A stretch of DNA of 64,000 nt from Microbacterium sp. SZ1. Lineage in GTDB: Bacteria; Actinomycetota; Actinomycetes; Actinomycetales; Microbacteriaceae. A model generated the notes under the pieces. That model saw only the letters and a list, made by a program, of their open reading frames with translations, was not told the DNA's origin and made no database searches. The DNA lies in the NCBI RefSeq assembly GCF_002362255.1, contig NZ_LPVV01000034.1, positions 1-64,000 of the forward strand. The letters are read 5' to 3'. Of the stretch, positions 36,800 to 47,040 are shown in pieces (positions within the stretch are counted from its first letter, which is position 1; every line of letters begins with the position of its first letter). The position numbers were made by a program, and so were the translations under genes.

Positions 36800-37879
36800 C
36801 TATGCGCCTCCGCCGGACGCGCGACCTCCCAGTGCCCGCGAATCGCGCTGACCCGAGGCATCCTGCCGCAGTTCCTTCGGCAGCGAGAACATGAGGTCCT
36901 CCTCGGCCGTCTTCACCTCTTCGACGTCCCGGTACCCCGCGCCGTCGAGTGCGTCGAGCACCTCGCGCACGAGCACCTCGGGCACCGAGGCCCCGCTGGT
37001 CACGCCGACGGTGGCGACGCCGTCGAGCCACTCCTGCTTGACCTCCTCCGCGTAGTCCACGCGGTAGGCGGCCTTGGCGCCGTACTCGAGCGCGACCTCG
37101 ACGAGACGCACGCTGTTCGAGGAGTTCGCCGATCCGACGACGATCACGAGATCCGCGTCCTTGGCGACCTTCTTGATCGCGACCTGGCGGTTCTGGGTCG
37201 CGTAGCAGATGTCGTCGGACGGCGGATTGTGCAGCTCGGGGAAGCGCGTGCGCAGACGGTTCACCGTCTCCATCGTCTCGTCGACCGACAGCGTGGTCTG
37301 CGAGAGCCAGACGACCTTCGACGGGTCCTTGACCTCGACCGTGTCGGCCTCCTCCGGGGAGTTCACGACGGTGACGTGCTCGGGAGCCTCTCCCGCCGTG
37401 CCCTCGACCTCCTCGTGGCCGTCGTGGCCGATGAGCAGGATCTCGAAGTCGTCGCGCGCGAAGCGCACGGCCTCGCGGTGCACCTTGGTGACGAGGGGGC
37501 AGGTGGCGTCGATCGCGTGGAGTCCTCGATCGGATGCCGCATTCACGACCGCCGGCGACACCCCGTGCGCGCTGAAGACGACGTGAGCGCCCTCGGGGAC
37601 CTCGTCGACCTCCTCCACGAAGATCGCGCCCTTCTCCTCGAGCTCGGTCACGACGTGGATGTTGTGCACGATCTGCTTGCGCACGTACACGGGCGCGCCG
37701 TAGCGCTCGAGAGCCTTCTCCACCGCGACCACGGCACGGTCGACACCGGCGCAGTATCCGCGCGGGGCGGCGAGCAGAACACGCTTCTGTCCGACCACCG
37801 GGTTATCCTGAAGCCGACCTGCCGCCGCACGTACTCGTGGGATGCGGGGAGTCGGGAGATGAACGGCAGTCGAAGTCAC
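36800..37879 (-). CDS. ispH: 4-hydroxy-3-methylbut-2-enyl diphosphate reductase
   Basis: Last enzyme of the MEP isoprenoid pathway, making IPP and DMAPP with a 4Fe-4S cluster. 359 aa. The three cluster cysteines are C43 ([12 protein letters not shown]), C127 ([11 protein letters not shown]) and C225 ([11 protein letters not shown]). Substrate motif SAHGVSP lies at about 103-109, and the [11 protein letters not shown] motif is present. A Gly/Ala/Arg-rich tail ends the protein. Divergent from xseA. The uppS-type gene elsewhere in the window uses the products of this pathway. Confidence 0.97.
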   Translation of the reverse strand: MTSTAVHLPTPRIPRVRAAAGRLQDNPVVGQKRVLLAAPRGYCAGVDRAVVAVEKALERYGAPVYVRKQIVHNIHVVTELEEKGAIFVEEVDEVPEGAHVVFSAHGVSPAVVNAASDRGLHAIDATCPLVTKVHREAVRFARDDFEILLIGHDGHEEVEGTAGEAPEHVTVVNSPEEADTVEVKDPSKVVWLSQTTLSVDETMETVNRLRTRFPELHNPPSDDICYATQNRQVAIKKVAKDADLVIVVGSANSSNSVRLVEVALEYGAKAAYRVDYAEEVKQEWLDGVATVGVTSGASVPEVLVREVLDALDGAGYRDVEEVKTAEEDLMFSLPKELRQDASGQRDSRALGGRASGGGA

Positions 37880-37933
37880 CCTTCGATTCTACCGGCGGCT
37901 ACCTGAGCAGGGCCGGGAAGGGGCACGGAGCGG

Positions 37934-39214
37934 ATGACAGTCTTCGAAGCGACGACGCGCCCCGGCGAGACGCCTCCCGCCGACGCCGTCGCGCCGCGGG
38001 ATTCGTCGGCATCCGCCCCCACGTCCGTCGCCCGGCTGAACGCCACGATCCGCGACTTCGTCGCCCGCTGGAACACGGTCTGGGTCGAGGGCGAGATCAC
38101 CTCGTGGAACGTGCGCGCCGGCAACATCTTCGCCCGGCTGAAGGACACCCGCTCCGACGCCCAGATCTCCATCCGCATCTGGTCGAGCGTGCGGCCGCGC
38201 ATCCCGAACGACCTGGGCGTGGGCGATCACGTCGTCGCGGCGGTCAAGGCCGACTACTTCGTGAAGTCCGGCGACTTCAGCTTCGCGGTGTCGGCCATGA
38301 AGCACGTCGGACTGGGCGACCAGCTCGAACGCCTCGAGCGCCTGCGCGTGCAGCTCCGGCAGGAGGGGCTGTTCGACCCGTCGCGCAAGAAGCGCCTGCC
38401 CTTCCTCCCGCACGTGATCGGCCTCATCACCGGCGAGCGGTCGGATGCCGAGAAGGACGTGCACCGCAACGCCGAGCTGCGCTGGCCGCAGGTGCGGTTC
38501 CGCACCGAGTACGCGGCGGTCCAGGGCGATCGGTGCGTGCCTGACACACTGGCGGCCCTCGCGCGGCTCGACGCCGATCCCGACGTCGACGTCATCGTCA
38601 TCGCCCGCGGCGGCGGCGATCCGCAGACCCTGCTCGGCTTCAGCGACGAGCGCCTGGTGCGGGCCGTCGCGGCGGCATCCACCCCCGTTGTGAGCGCGAT
38701 CGGTCACGAGAACGACCATCCTCTGCTCGACGATGTCGCCGACCTGCGCGCGTCCACTCCGACCGACGCCGCGAAGCGCGTCGTACCGGACGTCAGCGAG
38801 CAGCGGGCGCTCATCGCCCAGCTGCGCTCGCGGGCGACGTCGCGCCTCACGCAGCGGATCACTCACGACATCGCCCAGCTGGAGCAGCTGCGCTCACGGC
38901 CTGCGCTGCGCTCCCCGGATCCGATCATCGACTCGCGCTCGCAGGAGGTGTGGCTCATGCTCTCCCGGGGCCGCGACAGCATCGCGCGGCAGCTCGATGC
39001 AGCAGCGAGGGAGACGAGCGAGCTACGGGCGTCTTTGCGCGCGCTCTCCCCCGCCGCCACACTCGCCCGCGGGTACGCGATCGCTCACCTCGACGGCGGG
39101 CTGATCCTTCGCGACGCCGCCGACGCTCCGGCGGGCAGCGCTCTCACGATCACCGTCGACCGCGGCTCGATCGCCGCACGCTCCGAGGGCGAGATCGCCG
39201 AGAGCGACGGGTGA
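37934..39214 (+). CDS. xseA: Exodeoxyribonuclease VII large subunit
   Basis: 426 aa. N-terminal OB-fold (about 38-130, VEGEITSWNVRAGNIFARLKD), the nuclease core with the conserved LPFLPHVIGLITG and VIVIARGGGDPQTLLGF, then SAIGHENDHPLLD, and a C-terminal helical stretch ending in TLARGYAIAHL. Degrades single-stranded DNA with XseB. xseB starts 110 bp downstream. First gene of a same-strand run through fumC. Confidence 0.97.
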   Translation: MTVFEATTRPGETPPADAVAPRDSSASAPTSVARLNATIRDFVARWNTVWVEGEITSWNVRAGNIFARLKDTRSDAQISIRIWSSVRPRIPNDLGVGDHVVAAVKADYFVKSGDFSFAVSAMKHVGLGDQLERLERLRVQLRQEGLFDPSRKKRLPFLPHVIGLITGERSDAEKDVHRNAELRWPQVRFRTEYAAVQGDRCVPDTLAALARLDADPDVDVIVIARGGGDPQTLLGFSDERLVRAVAAASTPVVSAIGHENDHPLLDDVADLRASTPTDAAKRVVPDVSEQRALIAQLRSRATSRLTQRITHDIAQLEQLRSRPALRSPDPIIDSRSQEVWLMLSRGRDSIARQLDAAARETSELRASLRALSPAATLARGYAIAHLDGGLILRDAADAPAGSALTITVDRGSIAARSEGEIAESDG

Positions 39215-39324
39215 CGTCGGACGATTCTTGAGCCCGTCACCGCCCTGAGTCCATCCTCTGCGGAGACCGCGCGAGGCCGCCCCCTCCGGGTGAGCGCGCT
39301 GCGCGCACCGCGTAGGATGGAGGC

Positions 39325-39564
39325 GTGAGTGCGCTGAACGACACCCCCGTGGAGACGCTGTCGTTCGAGGCCGCGCGCGACGAGCTCGTGAAGGTGGTCG
39401 CGGAACTCGAACAGGGCGCGCCGACCCTCGAGCAGTCGCTCGCCCTGTGGGAGCGCGGCGAAGCCCTCGCCGCCCGCTGCGAGGAGTGGCTGCTCGGCGC
39501 GAAGCGCCGCCTGGAGGCCGCCAGGGCCGCGGCATCCGACTCTGCTGGCGGAGCGGAGTCATGA
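39325..39564 (+). CDS. xseB: Exodeoxyribonuclease VII small subunit
   Basis: 79 aa, the normal small size. Family motifs: [20 protein letters not shown], then [22 protein letters not shown], the amphipathic helix pair that binds XseA. Start is GTG with GATGGAGG upstream. It overlaps the next gene (DUF4245 protein) by ATGA, so the two are translationally coupled. Confidence 0.95.
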   Translation: MSALNDTPVETLSFEAARDELVKVVAELEQGAPTLEQSLALWERGEALAARCEEWLLGAKRRLEAARAAASDSAGGAES

Positions 39565-40199
39565 GCAAGCGCGCCCCGATCGTGGCCGAACTCGGCCGCC
39601 CCGAGACGCCGGAGGAGACCGCGGCCCGCAAGGCCGAGTTCAGCAAGGCGTACCGGTCGAGTCAGACGGTCCGCGGACTCATCGCCGCTCTGCTCGCCAC
39701 CCTGGCGATCGTCGTCGTCATCGTGTTGGCGGTGCCCCGCGGCGAGCCTGCGACCGAGCGGGAGGTCGACGTGACCGGCATCGCCGCCGACGTGGAATCG
39801 TCGCTCGGCAGCCCGGTGATCGTGCCCGAGCTCGACGACTTCTGGCGCGTGAACGCCGCGGGTCTCACGAGCGGCGCCACACCCGTGTGGGATGTGACCC
39901 TGGCACCGGCAGCGGAGAACGAGCGCGGGTTCATCAAGCTCGCCCAGGCTTTCGGGGTCGATTCGTCGTGGGCGCCGCAGCGACTGAACGGCGTCGCCCC
40001 GACCGATACCACCGCGATCGGCGGAATCGAGTGGGACGTCTACTCGCTCGGCGACGCCGGCGCGAAGCAGAACGTCACCTACGCCATCGGCACGCAGGCA
40101 GGCGACGACTACGTGCTCCTGTACGGCTCGCGCTCGGCCGATTCGACCGCCGACCTCGCCGAAACCCTCGTCCCCCAGATCCGCGATCTCTCGGAGTAG
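39561..40199 (+). CDS. DUF4245 domain-containing membrane-anchored protein
   Basis: 212 aa from the ATG that overlaps the xseB stop. A short cytoplasmic part (1-38) with [17 protein letters not shown] is followed by one membrane span (about 40-58) and an extracytoplasmic domain with [10 protein letters not shown] and the C-terminal [19 protein letters not shown]4245 proteins lie beside xseB/fumC in many actinobacteria; function unknown. Only 3 nt separates it from the carbonic anhydrase gene. Confidence 0.9.
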   Translation: MSKRAPIVAELGRPETPEETAARKAEFSKAYRSSQTVRGLIAALLATLAIVVVIVLAVPRGEPATEREVDVTGIAADVESSLGSPVIVPELDDFWRVNAAGLTSGATPVWDVTLAPAAENERGFIKLAQAFGVDSSWAPQRLNGVAPTDTTAIGGIEWDVYSLGDAGAKQNVTYAIGTQAGDDYVLLYGSRSADSTADLAETLVPQIRDLSE

Positions 40200-40202
40200 C
40201 CC

Positions 40203-40892
40203 ATGACGCACCCGCTCACGCCCGCCGCCGCCTGGACGCAGATGCAGGAGGGGAATCGGCGCTTCGTGAACGACGAGCCTCGTCATCCCAATCAGGATGT
40301 GGTCAGGCGGCGCGATCTCGAGGCCGCTCAGCATCCTGTGGCGACCCTGTTCGGGTGCTCCGATTCCCGTCTCGCCGCCGAGATCATCTTCGACCTCGGT
40401 CTCGGCGATCTCTTCGTCGTGCGCAACGCCGGCCAGGTGATCGGCGAATCCATCGTCGCGAGCCTCGAGTACGCCGTGGCCGTGCTGGAGGTGCCGCTGA
40501 TCGTGGTGCTCGCACACGACTCGTGCGGCGCCGTCCGGGCCGCGATCGACGGCACCGCGATCGACGCCGACCCGCTCCCCCCGCACATCTGGAAGCTCAT
40601 CGCCCCGATCGTGCCCGCGGCCCGCAAGGTGCTCGCCGAGAGCGGCGGAACGACCGTCGACGAGATCGACGCCGAGCTCGTCGGGCGCGAGCACCTGCGC
40701 AACACGGTCGGCGACCTGCTGCAGTCGTCCGAGATCATCTCGAACGCCGTCGCCGAGGGGCGACTGGGCATCGTGGGCGCCAACTACCGACTCGCAGAGG
40801 GCACCGCTGTGCCCGTCATCACCGTCGGCATCGAGACCGACGGCATCGAGACCGAGGGGCAGAGCCCCGCAACCAAGGAAGGTTCGGAATGA
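40203..40892 (+). CDS. Beta-carbonic anhydrase
   Basis: 229 aa. Zinc ligands C52, H105 and C108 with the catalytic D54-R56 dyad: [10 protein letters not shown] (51-60) and LAHDSCGAV (103-111). Interconverts CO2 and bicarbonate in the cytoplasm. It overlaps fumC by ATGA. The C-terminus ends in a short acidic tail with repeated [11 protein letters not shown]. Confidence 0.95.
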   Translation: MTHPLTPAAAWTQMQEGNRRFVNDEPRHPNQDVVRRRDLEAAQHPVATLFGCSDSRLAAEIIFDLGLGDLFVVRNAGQVIGESIVASLEYAVAVLEVPLIVVLAHDSCGAVRAAIDGTAIDADPLPPHIWKLIAPIVPAARKVLAESGGTTVDEIDAELVGREHLRNTVGDLLQSSEIISNAVAEGRLGIVGANYRLAEGTAVPVITVGIETDGIETEGQSPATKEGSE

Positions 40893-42289
40893 CCGACACC
40901 CAGCAGGAGTACCGCATCGAGCACGACACCATGGGTGAGGTGCGGGTGCCCGTCAACGCGCTCTACGGGGCGCAGACCCAGCGTGCGGTGGAGAACTTCC
41001 CGATCTCGGGCAAGGGTCTGGAGTCGGCGCAGATCGCCGCGCTCGCCCGCATCAAGAAGGCGGCAGCGCTCGCCAACAAGGAGCTCGGCACGCTCGACGG
41101 CGCGATCGCCGACGCCATCGCGCAGGCCGCCGACCAGGTGGCCGCCGGCACGCACGACGGCGAGTTCCCCGTCGACACCTACCAGACCGGTTCCGGCACG
41201 TCGTCGAACATGAACATGAACGAGGTCCTGGCAACGCTGGCGAGCCGCATCCTCGGCGCGAACGTGCACCCGAACGACCACGTCAACGCCTCGCAGTCGT
41301 CGAACGACGTCTTCCCGACCTCCGTGCACATCGCCGTGACGCAGGCTCTCATCGACACGCTCATCCCGGCGCTCGACCACCTCGCGGTCGCTCTCGAGGC
41401 GAAAGCCGAGCTGTGGAAGGACGCCGTCAAGTCCGGCCGCACGCACCTCATGGACGCGACCCCGGTCACCCTCGGCCAGGAGTTCGGCGGCTACGCACGT
41501 CAGATCCGCCTGGGCATCGAGCGGGTGCAGTCGGCGCTCCCCCGCGTCGCCGAGGTGCCCCTGGGCGGCACCGCCACCGGCACCGGCATCAACACCCCGC
41601 TCGGCTTCCCGCAGAAGGTCATCGAACTCCTCGCCGCCGAGACCGAGCTGCCGATCACCGAGGCGAAGGACCACTTCGAGGCGCAGGGCGCCCGTGACGG
41701 ACTCGTCGAGGCGTCGGGCGCGCTGCGCACCATCGCCGTCTCCCTCACGAAGATCAACAACGACCTGCGGTGGATGGGCTCCGGCCCCAACACGGGTCTG
41801 GGCGAGCTGCACATCCCCGACCTGCAGCCGGGTTCGTCGATCATGCCCGGCAAGGTCAACCCGGTCGTGCCCGAGGCCGTGCTGATGGTCTGCGCACGTG
41901 TGATCGGCAATGACGCTACGGTCGCCTGGGCCGGAGCATCCGGTTCGTTCGAGCTGAACGTCGCGATCCCGGTCATGGGCACGGCGCTGCTCGAGTCGAT
42001 CCGCCTGCTCGCGAACGCCTCGCGCGTGCTCGCGGACAAGACGGTCGACGGACTGCAGGCGAACCTCGACCGCGCCGCCGCCTTCGCGGGCATGAGCCCG
42101 TCGATCGTGACGCCCCTGAACAAGCTCATCGGCTACGAGGCCGCGGCGAAGATCGCCAAGCACTCGGTCGCGAAGGGCATCACGGTGCGCGACGCCGTGA
42201 TCGACCTCGGCTACGTCGAGCGCGGCGAGCTCACGCTCGAGCAGCTCGACGAGAAGCTCGACCTGCTCTCGATGACGCACCCCGGCTGA
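40889..42289 (+). CDS. fumC: Class II fumarate hydratase
   Basis: TCA-cycle fumarase, 466 aa, oxygen-stable class. Family motifs: [13 protein letters not shown], then [32 protein letters not shown] and the signature [15 protein letters not shown]. The ATG overlaps the stop of the carbonic anhydrase gene. It is last of the xseA-to-fumC run and is followed by a strong bidirectional terminator. Confidence 0.97.
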   Translation: MTDTQQEYRIEHDTMGEVRVPVNALYGAQTQRAVENFPISGKGLESAQIAALARIKKAAALANKELGTLDGAIADAIAQAADQVAAGTHDGEFPVDTYQTGSGTSSNMNMNEVLATLASRILGANVHPNDHVNASQSSNDVFPTSVHIAVTQALIDTLIPALDHLAVALEAKAELWKDAVKSGRTHLMDATPVTLGQEFGGYARQIRLGIERVQSALPRVAEVPLGGTATGTGINTPLGFPQKVIELLAAETELPITEAKDHFEAQGARDGLVEASGALRTIAVSLTKINNDLRWMGSGPNTGLGELHIPDLQPGSSIMPGKVNPVVPEAVLMVCARVIGNDATVAWAGASGSFELNVAIPVMGTALLESIRLLANASRVLADKTVDGLQANLDRAAAFAGMSPSIVTPLNKLIGYEAAAKIAKHSVAKGITVRDAVIDLGYVERGELTLEQLDEKLDLLSMTHPG

Positions 42290-42302
42290 GCCCGGACGAC
42301 AG

Positions 42303-42339
42303 ACGGATGCCGCAGGGACCTTTTCCCTGCGGCATCCGT
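42303..42339. terminator. Bidirectional hairpin terminator with CGGATGCC stem
   Basis: acggatgccgcaggga (42303-42318) and tccctgcggcatccgt (42324-42339) form a perfect 16-bp stem with loop ccttt, between convergent fumC and phoH. Confidence 0.85.
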
Positions 42340-42356
42340 CGTCTCCGTCGCCGGTC

Positions 42357-43739
42357 CTAGCTGAGCTCGCCGCCCTCCAGCAACTCGGTCACGAGCGCCG
42401 CGATCGCCGAGCGCTCCGAGCGCATGAGCGTGACGTGGGCGAACAGGTCGTGCCCCTTGAGGGTCTCGATCACGCTGGCGATGCCGTCGTGGCGCCCGAC
42501 CCGAAGGTTGTCGCGCTGGCCCACGTCGTGGGTGAGGATCACCCGCGAGTTCTGCCCCATCCGGCTCAGGACCGTCAGCAGCACGTTGCGTTCGAGCGAC
42601 TGCGCCTCGTCCACGATCACGAACGCGTCGTGCAGCGAGCGCCCGCGGATGTGCGTGAGCGGCAGCACCTCGAGGAGCCCCCGCTCGACGACCTCTTCCA
42701 TGACGTTGCCCGAGACGACCGAGCCGAGCGTGTCGAACACCGCCTGTCCCCACGGCCCCATCTTCTCGCCCTGGTCGCCTGGCAGGTATCCGAGCTCCTG
42801 ACCTCCGACCGCGAACAGCGGACGGAAGACGATGATCTTCTTCTGCTGCTGCCGCTCGAGCACGGCCTCCAGACCCGCGCAGAGTGCGAGTGCCGACTTG
42901 CCGGTTCCTGCCCGCCCGCCGAGTGAGACGATGCCGACCTCGGGGTCCAGCAACAGGTCGATCGCGATCCGCTGCTCGGCCGAACGCCCGTGCATGCCGA
43001 AGATGTCCCGGTCTCCGCGCACCAGCCGGTACTCGCCGTCGCCGGTGACGCGCCCCAGGGCCGACCCGCGCTCGGAGTGGATGATGAGTCCGGTGTTCAC
43101 GGGCAGGCCGCGGGCCTCCTCGCTGATCCCAACCTCGCTCTCGTACAGGTCGCTGATCTCATCGCCCGACAGGTCGAGCGTGGTGATCCCAGTCCAGCCG
43201 GAGTCGACTGCCTGCTCGGCCAGGTACTCCTCGGCACGGAGACCCAGCGATGCGGCCTTCACGCGCATCGGGAGGTCCTTCGACACGATCGTGACGTCCT
43301 GACCGTCCTGAGCGAGGTGCATCGCGACCGAGAGGATGCGGCTGTCGTTGTCGCTCAGTCGGATACCGGCGGGGAGCACCGACGTGTCGGCGTTGGCCAG
43401 TTCGACGCGGAGCGTGCCGCCCTCGCCGACCTCGACGGGGAAGTCCAGCCGGCCGTGCTCGATGCGCAGGTCGTCGAGGTGGCGGAGCGCCTGGCGCGCG
43501 AAGTAGCCGATCTCGGGGTCGTGGCGCTTGCCCTCGAGCTCGGTGATGACGACGACCGGGAGGACGACGGAATGCTCCGCGAAGCGGAACAGCGCCTGCG
43601 GATCGCTGAGCAGGACAGAGGTGTCGAGCACGTAGGTGCGCAGATCCTGATCAGGGACTGCGGACGTGGCCCGACTCGTCGTCTTACGGGTGGACTGCTG
43701 CGCGGTGCTGGAGGACTGCTGCGCTGTACGTGAGGTCAC
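42357..43739 (-). CDS. phoH: PIN domain and PhoH-like ATPase protein
   Basis: 460 aa from the GTG preceded by GGGAG; a longer frame exists but lacks that site. N-terminal PIN nuclease domain (about 33-170; acidic residues in [19 protein letters not shown] and LSDNDSRIL), then a PhoH ATPase domain (about 235-455) with Walker A GRAGTGKS (275-282) and Walker B FVIVDEAQ. The PhoH2 fusion is a proposed RNA-unwinding ribonuclease. No VapB-like antitoxin gene is adjacent. The gene follows uppS on the same strand. Confidence 0.93.
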   Translation of the reverse strand: MTSRTAQQSSSTAQQSTRKTTSRATSAVPDQDLRTYVLDTSVLLSDPQALFRFAEHSVVLPVVVITELEGKRHDPEIGYFARQALRHLDDLRIEHGRLDFPVEVGEGGTLRVELANADTSVLPAGIRLSDNDSRILSVAMHLAQDGQDVTIVSKDLPMRVKAASLGLRAEEYLAEQAVDSGWTGITTLDLSGDEISDLYESEVGISEEARGLPVNTGLIIHSERGSALGRVTGDGEYRLVRGDRDIFGMHGRSAEQRIAIDLLLDPEVGIVSLGGRAGTGKSALALCAGLEAVLERQQQKKIIVFRPLFAVGGQELGYLPGDQGEKMGPWGQAVFDTLGSVVSGNVMEEVVERGLLEVLPLTHIRGRSLHDAFVIVDEAQSLERNVLLTVLSRMGQNSRVILTHDVGQRDNLRVGRHDGIASVIETLKGHDLFAHVTLMRSERSAIAALVTELLEGGELS

Positions 43740-43937
43740 GACCCACTCCCGACCCGGGGAATCCCGGCTATTCGAACGAGTCGACCAGGGGGTCACGAGT
43801 CGCGAACCTGAGGCCGACTCGACGGGCGCCTTGCCCGATGCCTAGAAGCTACGACCAGCCGCCGACATTTCGTCGGCTCGACACGCCAGCAATTCGTTAC
43901 GTGTTGATGAACGGATCGGCGGCGCCCGCGCGGAGGC

Positions 43938-44717
43938 TCAGCGACCGAACCGGCGGTCGCGATCGGCGTAGTCGCGGATCGCGCGCAGGAAGTCGACCTG
44001 CCGGAGATCCGGGCCGAGCGCCTCGACGAAGTAGAACTCGCTGTGCGCACTCTGCCAGAGCAGGAAGTCGCTGAGCCGCTGCTCGCCGCTCGTGCGGATC
44101 ACGAGGTCGGGGTCGGGCTGCCCGCCCGTGTAGAGGTGCTCCCCGATCATCTCCGGGGTGAGGTGGGCGGCGAGATCCTCGATCGTGCCACCGGACGCCT
44201 GGTGCGCGGTGACGATGCTGCGCACGGCGTCGACGATCTCGTTGCGTCCGCCGTAGCCGACCGCGAGGTTCACGTGCAGACCCGTGTGGTCCTTGGTGCG
44301 CTCCTGCGCATCCTCGAGCACGCGCGCGAGCTCGGGCGGCAGGATGTCGGAGCGACCCACATGCTTGACCCGCCAGTTCCCCTCGCGGGACAGCTCGTCG
44401 GCGAGCTCGGCGATGATCTCGATGAGGTCGGCGAGCTCCGCGGAGTCGCGCTTGCGGAGGTTGTCGCTGGACAGCAGATACAGCGAGACGACGCGGATGC
44501 CGAGCTCGTCGCACCAGCCGAGGAACTCGATCATCTTCGCCGCGCCTGCGCGATGCCCTTCCGCCGGAGTCGCGTAGCCGAGTTGTCGCGCCCACCGACG
44601 GTTGCCGTCGATCATCATGGCGACGTGATGCGGAACCGACGCCGGATCGAGGTGACGGCGCAGCCGGCTGGTGTAGAGCCGGTACAGCGGCCCCCGCCCC
44701 TGACCATCGCGTGACAT
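43938..44717 (-). CDS. uppS: Cis-prenyltransferase (isoprenyl diphosphate synthase)
   Basis: 259 aa. The catalytic Asp is D37 in MMIDGNRRWARQLG. Further family motifs are YLLSSDNLRKRD, then LAVGYGGRNEIVDAVR and DLVIRTSGEQRLSDFLLWQ. It makes a long-chain Z-prenyl diphosphate (undecaprenyl or decaprenyl carrier lipid, or short Z,E-farnesyl diphosphate). Start: GGGAG is followed directly by GTG ATG; I use the ATG, but the GTG at 44720 is possible. It uses IPP made via IspH. Confidence 0.95.
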   Translation of the reverse strand: MSRDGQGRGPLYRLYTSRLRRHLDPASVPHHVAMMIDGNRRWARQLGYATPAEGHRAGAAKMIEFLGWCDELGIRVVSLYLLSSDNLRKRDSAELADLIEIIAELADELSREGNWRVKHVGRSDILPPELARVLEDAQERTKDHTGLHVNLAVGYGGRNEIVDAVRSIVTAHQASGGTIEDLAAHLTPEMIGEHLYTGGQPDPDLVIRTSGEQRLSDFLLWQSAHSEFYFVEALGPDLRQVDFLRAIRDYADRDRRFGR

Positions 44718-44838
44718 CACCTCCCTACGCTATCGTGCGGGGCTCGGGAATGCCCGAGAGCTGCCGCCGGGGATATCACCCGTCGAGCTCTCAGGTTATG
44801 TACGCCTGGCGGAATGGCACCCCACCTAGAGTGAGCAC

Positions 44839-45567
44839 GTGAGCACTCCCGACGCTTCCGCCCCCGATCTTCCCCAGCTGCCGCTGCTCGAAGAAGCGGC
44901 CGACGACGCGCACGTCGAGATCAAGCCCACGTGGCGCGGCTGGATCCATGCCGGCACGTTCCCCGTCGCGATCGCCGCCGGGATCGTCCTGATCGTCTTC
45001 GCCCAGGGCGGCGCCGCCAAGTGGGCCGCCGCCGTCTTCATGGCCTCGTCGCTGCTGCTGTTCGGCAACTCCGCCGTCTACCACCGCTTCAACTGGGGCC
45101 CCACGGTCAAGGTCGTCCTCAAGCGCATCGACCACGCGAACATCCTGCTGCTCATCGCCGGCACGTACACGCCGCTAGCCGTGCTCGCGCTTCCTCCGGA
45201 GAAGGGGATGCTGCTGCTCATCCTCGTGTGGAGCGGCGCGCTGCTCGGCATCCTGTTCCGGGTGTTCTGGATCAACGCGCCTCGCTGGTTGTACGTCGCC
45301 CTCTATCTGCTGCTCGGCTGGGCCGCGGTGATGTACATCGTCGACCTGCTGAACGCCAACGTCGCGATGATGGTGCTGGTGATCATCGGCGGGCTGCTCT
45401 ACACGGGCGGCGCGGTGGTCTACGCGCTGAAGAAGCCGAACCCGTGGCCGGGGCACTTCGGGTTCCACGAGATCTTCCACGTGTGCACGGTGCTGGCTTT
45501 CCTGTGCCACTGGACGGCGTGCCTGCTCATCGCTCTCGAGCCGCTGTCACCGTCGCTCGGCGCCTAG
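44839..45567 (+). CDS. trhA: Hemolysin III/TrhA (PAQR) family membrane protein
   Basis: 242 aa with a cytoplasmic N-terminus (about 38 residues) and seven predicted spans. The family His pattern is visible in SAVYHRFNWG and in HFGFHEIFHVCTV followed by CHW, the metal-binding residues of PAQR proteins. Members influence membrane fluidity. Start is GTG. It is divergent from uppS and convergent with a small membrane protein gene. Confidence 0.93.
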   Translation: MSTPDASAPDLPQLPLLEEAADDAHVEIKPTWRGWIHAGTFPVAIAAGIVLIVFAQGGAAKWAAAVFMASSLLLFGNSAVYHRFNWGPTVKVVLKRIDHANILLLIAGTYTPLAVLALPPEKGMLLLILVWSGALLGILFRVFWINAPRWLYVALYLLLGWAAVMYIVDLLNANVAMMVLVIIGGLLYTGGAVVYALKKPNPWPGHFGFHEIFHVCTVLAFLCHWTACLLIALEPLSPSLGA

Positions 45568-45577
45568 CGGCCGAGAA

Positions 45578-45865
45578 TCAGCGCCTCTCGGGGTCGTCGT
45601 CGCCCTCGCGCACGATCGGCAGGTCGGCGTCCGTCTCGGTCGCCTCATCGGCCGCGCGGGCGGCGGCCTCCTCGGCATCCAGTTCCTCGCGGACCTCTTC
45701 GCGATAGCGAACGCGACGGATCCGGCGGTTCATGTCGAGAATCAGCAGGATCACGGCCACGAGCAGGATCACCACGGCGGCGAACCCCACGAATCCGGGG
45801 GTGACCGACTCGGGCGCCACCGTCATCGACGGTGTCGGCATCGGGGTCTCGGTCAGAGCGAGCAT
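45578..45865 (-). CDS. Small single-span membrane protein
   Basis: 95 aa from the ATG with GGAAAGG upstream. A short Thr/Pro-rich extracytoplasmic N-terminus is followed by one membrane span (about 25-45, GFAAVVILLVAVILLILDM), then a basic patch NRRIRRVRYREE and an acidic tail. No domain recognised; similar small proteins sit beside DUF4307 genes in related bacteria. Divergent from the DUF4307 gene. Longer upstream frames overlap that gene and are rejected. Confidence 0.8.
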   Translation of the reverse strand: MLALTETPMPTPSMTVAPESVTPGFVGFAAVVILLVAVILLILDMNRRIRRVRYREEVREELDAEEAAARAADEATETDADLPIVREGDDDPERR

Positions 45866-45934
45866 GGAGTCTGCCTTTCCTGCGCAGGTCGCATAACCTG
45901 GAGTTACCAGCCTAACGACCGGAAGACCCGCCCC

Positions 45935-46321
45935 GTGACGACCGCACAGCAGCTCGACGACCGCTATGGTCGCACCCGCCGACGGAAGGCGCCCTGGATC
46001 GTGCTGATCACGGTGGCCGTGCTCCTCGTCGGCGCGTTCGGCTGGTCGATCGTGACGGAGCAGATGAACAGCGTCGACTCCGACGACCTGGGCTTCGACC
46101 TCGTCGACGAGCACACGGTCGACGTGCGCTTCCAGATCACCGGCGTGCAGGGCAAGGACGTCGTGTGCGTCGTCGAAGCGCTCGACGAGGAGTTCGGCGT
46201 GGTCGGCTGGAAGGTCGTCGAGATCCCGGCATCCGACTCCCACTCGCAGGCGCTGTCGACCACCGTGCCCACCGTCGCGGAGGCGACGACGGGTTTGGTG
46301 AACAGCTGCTGGGTCGCCTAG
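45935..46321 (+). CDS. DUF4307 domain-containing membrane protein
   Basis: 128 aa. N-terminal DDRYGRTRRRK, one membrane span (about 20-38) and an extracytoplasmic domain with VDVRFQITGVQGKDVVCVV, ending NSCWVA. This matches DUF4307, found next to greA and the mycothiol gene mca in actinobacteria. mca is not in this window. Function unknown. Start is GTG; greA follows 96 bp downstream. Confidence 0.9.
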   Translation: MTTAQQLDDRYGRTRRRKAPWIVLITVAVLLVGAFGWSIVTEQMNSVDSDDLGFDLVDEHTVDVRFQITGVQGKDVVCVVEALDEEFGVVGWKVVEIPASDSHSQALSTTVPTVAEATTGLVNSCWVA

Positions 46322-46417
46322 ACTCGGGGCAGACAGACGACGCCCTGGCACCGTGCCGGGGCGTCTTGGCATATCCCCCGCGGAACGTCGGTGGATACCG
46401 AATGAAGGAGCTTCGTC

Positions 46418-46906
46418 ATGTCTACTGACGCTCAGGTTCCCTTCCTCACGCAGGAAGCCTACGACCGGCTCGTCGCCGAGCTGGAGCACCTGTCGACGAC
46501 GGGTCGCGAGGAGATCGCCAAGCGCATCGAGGCCGCCCGAGAAGAGGGCGACCTCAAGGAGAACGGCGGCTACCACGCCGCGAAGGACGAGCAGGGCAAG
46601 CAGGAGGCCCGCATCCGCACCCTCGAGGGTCTGCTGAAGACCGCGAAGGTCGGCGAGGCACCGCCCAGCCGCGGAATCGTAGAGCCCGGCACGGTCGTCA
46701 CGGCCGTCGTCGCGGGCGGCGAAGAGGTCTTCCTGCTCGGCAGCCGCGAGATCGCAGCCGGCAGCGACCTCGACGTCTACAGCGAGGCGAGCCCTCTCGG
46801 ACAGGCGATCCTCGGACTCAAAGTCGGCGATAAGTCGTCGTACGAGGCCCCGAACGGCCGCTCGATCTCGGTCGAGATCGTCAACGTCGAAACCTACACT
46901 GGCTGA
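46418..46906 (+). CDS. greA: Transcription elongation factor GreA
   Basis: 162 aa. N-terminal coiled coil with FLTQEAYDRLVAELEHLSTT and IEAAREEGDLKENGGYHAAKDEQG, carrying the acidic tip residues (D/E near the turn), then the FKBP-like C-terminal domain with ASPLGQAILGLKVGD. Stimulates transcript cleavage by stalled RNA polymerase. Preceded by GAAGGAG. A perfect 20-bp hairpin terminates it. Confidence 0.97.
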   Translation: MSTDAQVPFLTQEAYDRLVAELEHLSTTGREEIAKRIEAAREEGDLKENGGYHAAKDEQGKQEARIRTLEGLLKTAKVGEAPPSRGIVEPGTVVTAVVAGGEEVFLLGSREIAAGSDLDVYSEASPLGQAILGLKVGDKSSYEAPNGRSISVEIVNVETYTG

Positions 46907-46912
46907 CCGGTG

Positions 46913-46956
46913 ACACGAGGAAGGCCCCGTCCTGTCGGACGGGGCCTTCCTCGTGT
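46913..46956. terminator. Bidirectional terminator, perfect 20-bp stem
   Basis: The 20 bases 46913-46932 are the exact reverse complement of 46937-46956, with loop tgtc, between the convergent greA and ilvA. The core GGCCCCGTCC/GGACGGGGCC gives the longest clean stem I found in the window. Confidence 0.9.
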
Positions 46957-47040
46957 ACGGCGCTCTCGCTCGCCGCTTTCAGTTGACACCTGCTGCGGCA
47001 ATCCTGCGCGAATTGCGGCACGGGGTGCCAAGTGAAACGC

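Noticed and set aside
42357-43739. PIN domain of PhoH taken as a VapC toxin
   Set aside because: The PIN domain is fused to an intact PhoH ATPase, and there is no antitoxin-like gene next to it.
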